The notes beneath the pieces were generated by a model that did no database searches, was not told the origin of the DNA, and saw only the letters and a list, made by a program, of their open reading frames with translations. A program made the position numbers and the translations under genes. This document shows positions 61,558 to 64,000 of a stretch of 64,000 nt of DNA, piece by piece (the stretch's first letter is position 1; each line of letters starts with the position of its first letter). The DNA comes from Flavobacterium sp. ASW18X. Lineage in GTDB: Bacteria; Bacteroidota; Bacteroidia; Flavobacteriales; Flavobacteriaceae. Where the stretch lies: contig NZ_SWKK01000008.1 of the NCBI RefSeq assembly GCF_005144745.1, positions 310,001 to 374,000 on the forward strand. Reading direction: 5' to 3'.

Positions 61558-63972
61558 TTAAAAGGTATAGGATAATCCAAGGATTAAATTCCTACCGGGT
61601 GCGACAATCCCAGAAGAATAAGGTCTATACCTTTGGTCTGTAATGTTTTCTAGCGCTACATTTCCCTTTAAGGCAGCGGTAAAACTATAATTACCTCTAA
61701 AGTTTACGGTATACCATGAGGGAGAAAAAGGATTACCATTGGCATCGCTAGCATAAATGTAGGCCTTACTTTGTTCCGATAGCGCTAAATCATCATTAGC
61801 TAATTCACCATTATAGTTTAGGAAAAAATCGGCTTTAAACCTTTCTTTTTTGTATACCAAATGGGCATCTGCAAAGGTTGGAGCAACGTGGCGTGCGGCA
61901 CTATCCGTACCATCATCATCTTCTTCTATGCCTTCTGTAAGCGTTAGATTACCCAAGACACTTAGGTTTTGAGATAAAAAGGCTTCTAAGCCAAATTCAA
62001 ATCCATACACATATGCTTTGGCAGCATTTTGTATGGCTTGTACATTGCTCATTTCTCCATTATAAAGCAATTGTGTTTCTCCGTTAAAGGTGTAATCTCT
62101 ACGTACTAAGGCATCTACCAAATAGGTATAATAGGTAGCGGCCTTTAGCATTAATTTGTCATTAATGTTCTGTTGTACGCCAAAATCAATATTGTAAGCA
62201 TATTCTGGTTCCAAATCTGGGTTAGGCACTACTACAGCACCGGGTTCTGAGTCAAAAATTTTGCCAGTATCGTCTATGTTAGGAGCTCTAAATCCGGTAG
62301 AGCCGTTTAAGGTGAATTGTAGATTAGCCGTAGGGAACCAGCTCATTCCCAAACTTCCGGTAAGAGCGCCAGTAATCAAGTCGGCTTCCTCAAAAGGGAA
62401 ATCATAAAAAGTATCATCAAAAGCAGCATCTACCCAAACTTGACTATACCGTAAGCCTGCCAATAGTGCTAGGTTAGGTTTCAATTTGTATTCTCCATTT
62501 ACATACCCCGCAAAAGTTTGCCACGTAGCACCATCTGGGTAACGTGATGCTGCAGGGGTGGTAGCGTTAGATAAAACATCCATTTCCATGCCTTTGGAGT
62601 TGATTTTATTAAACACATAACTCAAGCCATAGTAAAGGCGTAGGTCGCCAATTTTTTTGTTCTCTAAATCTAGGTTAACGGATAACGCATCTAACTTTTC
62701 CTTTGCATGGTATAAGGTGTTGTCTTGAAAACCACGGTCGTTTCTACTTTCTTCAAAAAATTGATAAGCTGTGGTGAGCTTAATACCATCATAAAATTTA
62801 TTTTTTCCCTTATGAGTAATTTGTGTGTTCGCCATGAACCATTTTTGAGGACCATAATACCATTCTGCAGAACGGAGTCCATCGCCTTCTTGGTTTGGTC
62901 TTATCAATCTATCATACCTAGAATAGTCGGAAGTTTCTGAGTAATACAAGCCCAAATCATAATGCCAACGTGCATTTGGTTTGTAACGCAGCTTTTGCAA
63001 AACATTAATTTGGTCGTAACCGGTTGGGTATTGTTTTTCTGGATTGGAATTGTTCACTAATCGGTCTTCGCCGTTTTGGGTTACTACGTATTGATTACGC
63101 AAATAACTATCGGGTCCATGGCTCCCCATAGTTAGATCACCAAAATTGGTATAGCTCATACTGGTCAATGATGCCCAATTTTTATGGCCAATATTCACTT
63201 CTGCATGACCTGTATTTTCTGTGTTTGCGGTGGAAAATCGATATTGTGCATTACCCGAAACTCTTAGGCTGTCGGTAAACGAAAAGTGAGGTTTTTTGGT
63301 GTAAAAATTCATAACCCCACCTATGGCATCGCTCCCGTAAATAACAGAACCAGGGCCAAAAATCACCTCGGTATTTTTAATGGTAAAAGGGTCTATAGAA
63401 ATTACATTTTGCACGTTGCCACCCCGGAATATGGCATTATTCATCCTAACCCCATCTACAGAAATTAGTACACGATTGGTAGCAAAACCACGAATCATAG
63501 GGCTGCCACCGCCTAATTGACTTTTTTGTACAAATACTTTACCACTTTGTTGTAGCAAGTCTGCGGCGGTCTGTGGATTGTTAAAAGCAATGGTCTGCTC
63601 ATCTATGGTGGCAATTTTCTGTGGTATGTCTTTTTTCTGCTGTTCCCATTTAGAAACTGATAGTACAACCTCTTCTAGCTGCTCCGCATTGGGAATTAAA
63701 AAAACACGATGTCCTTGCTTTACCATTTTATTTTTAGTGGTAGTTAGCAGCTCATAAGACAAGTGTTTAATGGTCAGCTTTTCATTAGGGGCAAATACGC
63801 TTAAATCTACTTTACCCGTAATATTAGAAATGGTGGTTTTAGATTGGTCTTGGTTAAAAATGGCGGCATTAAGCACGGGTTGCCCAGTGTCTGCATCTAG
63901 TAAGGCAACCTGTTGTGCACTACCTGAATACATGCAGAAAAGAAAGATAAAAAGGAAATAGACCTTTTGCAT
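61558..63972 (-). CDS. TonB-dependent receptor (804 aa), haem/siderophore-like
   Basis: An outer-membrane receptor: signal peptide (1-19), a carboxypeptidase regulatory-like domain (about 22-95), a plug (about 120-235) and a barrel ending in LILGLSYTF. The plug is well conserved: GGSPMIRGFATNRVLISVDG and GPGSVIYGSDAIGGVMNFYT. This wording resembles haem/haemoglobin and siderophore receptors, but the ligand is not certain. No TonB-linked partner gene is in the window. It ends next to the LEA-like gene's terminator. Confidence 0.92.
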   Translation of the reverse strand: MQKVYFLFIFLFCMYSGSAQQVALLDADTGQPVLNAAIFNQDQSKTTISNITGKVDLSVFAPNEKLTIKHLSYELLTTTKNKMVKQGHRVFLIPNAEQLEEVVLSVSKWEQQKKDIPQKIATIDEQTIAFNNPQTAADLLQQSGKVFVQKSQLGGGSPMIRGFATNRVLISVDGVRMNNAIFRGGNVQNVISIDPFTIKNTEVIFGPGSVIYGSDAIGGVMNFYTKKPHFSFTDSLRVSGNAQYRFSTANTENTGHAEVNIGHKNWASLTSMSYTNFGDLTMGSHGPDSYLRNQYVVTQNGEDRLVNNSNPEKQYPTGYDQINVLQKLRYKPNARWHYDLGLYYSETSDYSRYDRLIRPNQEGDGLRSAEWYYGPQKWFMANTQITHKGKNKFYDGIKLTTAYQFFEESRNDRGFQDNTLYHAKEKLDALSVNLDLENKKIGDLRLYYGLSYVFNKINSKGMEMDVLSNATTPAASRYPDGATWQTFAGYVNGEYKLKPNLALLAGLRYSQVWVDAAFDDTFYDFPFEEADLITGALTGSLGMSWFPTANLQFTLNGSTGFRAPNIDDTGKIFDSEPGAVVVPNPDLEPEYAYNIDFGVQQNINDKLMLKAATYYTYLVDALVRRDYTFNGETQLLYNGEMSNVQAIQNAAKAYVYGFEFGLEAFLSQNLSVLGNLTLTEGIEEDDDGTDSAARHVAPTFADAHLVYKKERFKADFFLNYNGELANDDLALSEQSKAYIYASDANGNPFSPSWYTVNFRGNYSFTAALKGNVALENITDQRYRPYSSGIVAPGRNLILGLSYTF

Positions 63973-64000
63973 ATTAATTAAAAACAGCGTTTAAAACGGC

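Noticed and set aside
1-64000. tRNA, rRNA, insertion sequences, prophage or integrative elements
   Set aside because: No cloverleaf-like, ribosomal, transposase or integrase sequences were recognised by reading the window; a tRNAscan or Rfam search could still find something I missed.

Overview
The window looks like a chromosomal segment of a low-GC member of the Flavobacteriaceae (Bacteroidota), probably marine. The evidence is gene content rather than a database match: an intact Bat (aerotolerance) locus, three outer-membrane TonB-dependent receptors (two with a visible carboxypeptidase-like N-terminal domain, one Oar-type), many lipoproteins with a Cys lipobox, a long eukaryote-like IleRS, a long LspA, and promoters of the flavobacterial type TTG-N17-23-TAnnTTTG. 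I see no rRNA, tRNA, CRISPR array, insertion sequence, prophage or integrase. Nearly all genes look intact and vertically inherited.

Layout. 1-2168: an AEC-type permease cut by the window edge and a HisC-like aminotransferase with a Tat signal. 2454-3875: an unknown small protein and pheS. 3984-8516: a SulP / beta-carbonic anhydrase / SulP cluster for bicarbonate handling, plus a small secreted protein. 8577-17646: an eight-gene minus-strand Bat locus (moxR, DUF58, a BatD-like protein, batA, batB, batC, batD, batE). 17803-23421: an AKR-SDR-AlbA_2 operon, a PfkB kinase, a phosphoesterase and an acyl-ACP desaturase. 23458-25057: two envelope proteins. 25401-27924: a catabolic operon of 3-hydroxyanthranilate dioxygenase, a DUF1304 protein and an ALDH7-like dehydrogenase. 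28051-31776: CAP lipoprotein, CvpA, gpsA and a lipoprotein. 32032-36783: a third SulP, a DinB-like / NTF2-like / S8 protease operon and a cytochrome c. 36845-44507: two TonB receptors flanking a secreted endonuclease/phosphatase-family protein. 44661-49335: DUF3108, tryptophan 2,3-dioxygenase, M23 peptidase and pgi in one run. 49652-53703: uvrC and a PlpD-like patatin/barrel protein. 54112-59792: folate enzyme, lspA, a DksA-like protein and ileS. 59908-63972: DUF4382 lipoprotein, an LEA-like lipoprotein and a third TonB receptor.

Functional links. Tryptophan 2,3-dioxygenase (47576-48544) and 3-hydroxyanthranilate dioxygenase (27385-27924) are two steps of the kynurenine route, about 20 kb apart in separate operons. 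The Bat genes are packed with stop/start overlaps and very probably form one membrane-associated MoxR/VWA system.

The parts least explained by known annotation are between genes: a compact candidate small RNA on the minus strand at 49431-49536, a second candidate on the plus strand at about 25249-25402, a 17-base motif shared by two terminator-proximal regions, and an unannotated 28-residue membrane peptide gene (53968-54054) behind a pair of 21-bp-spaced direct repeats that look like an activator site.
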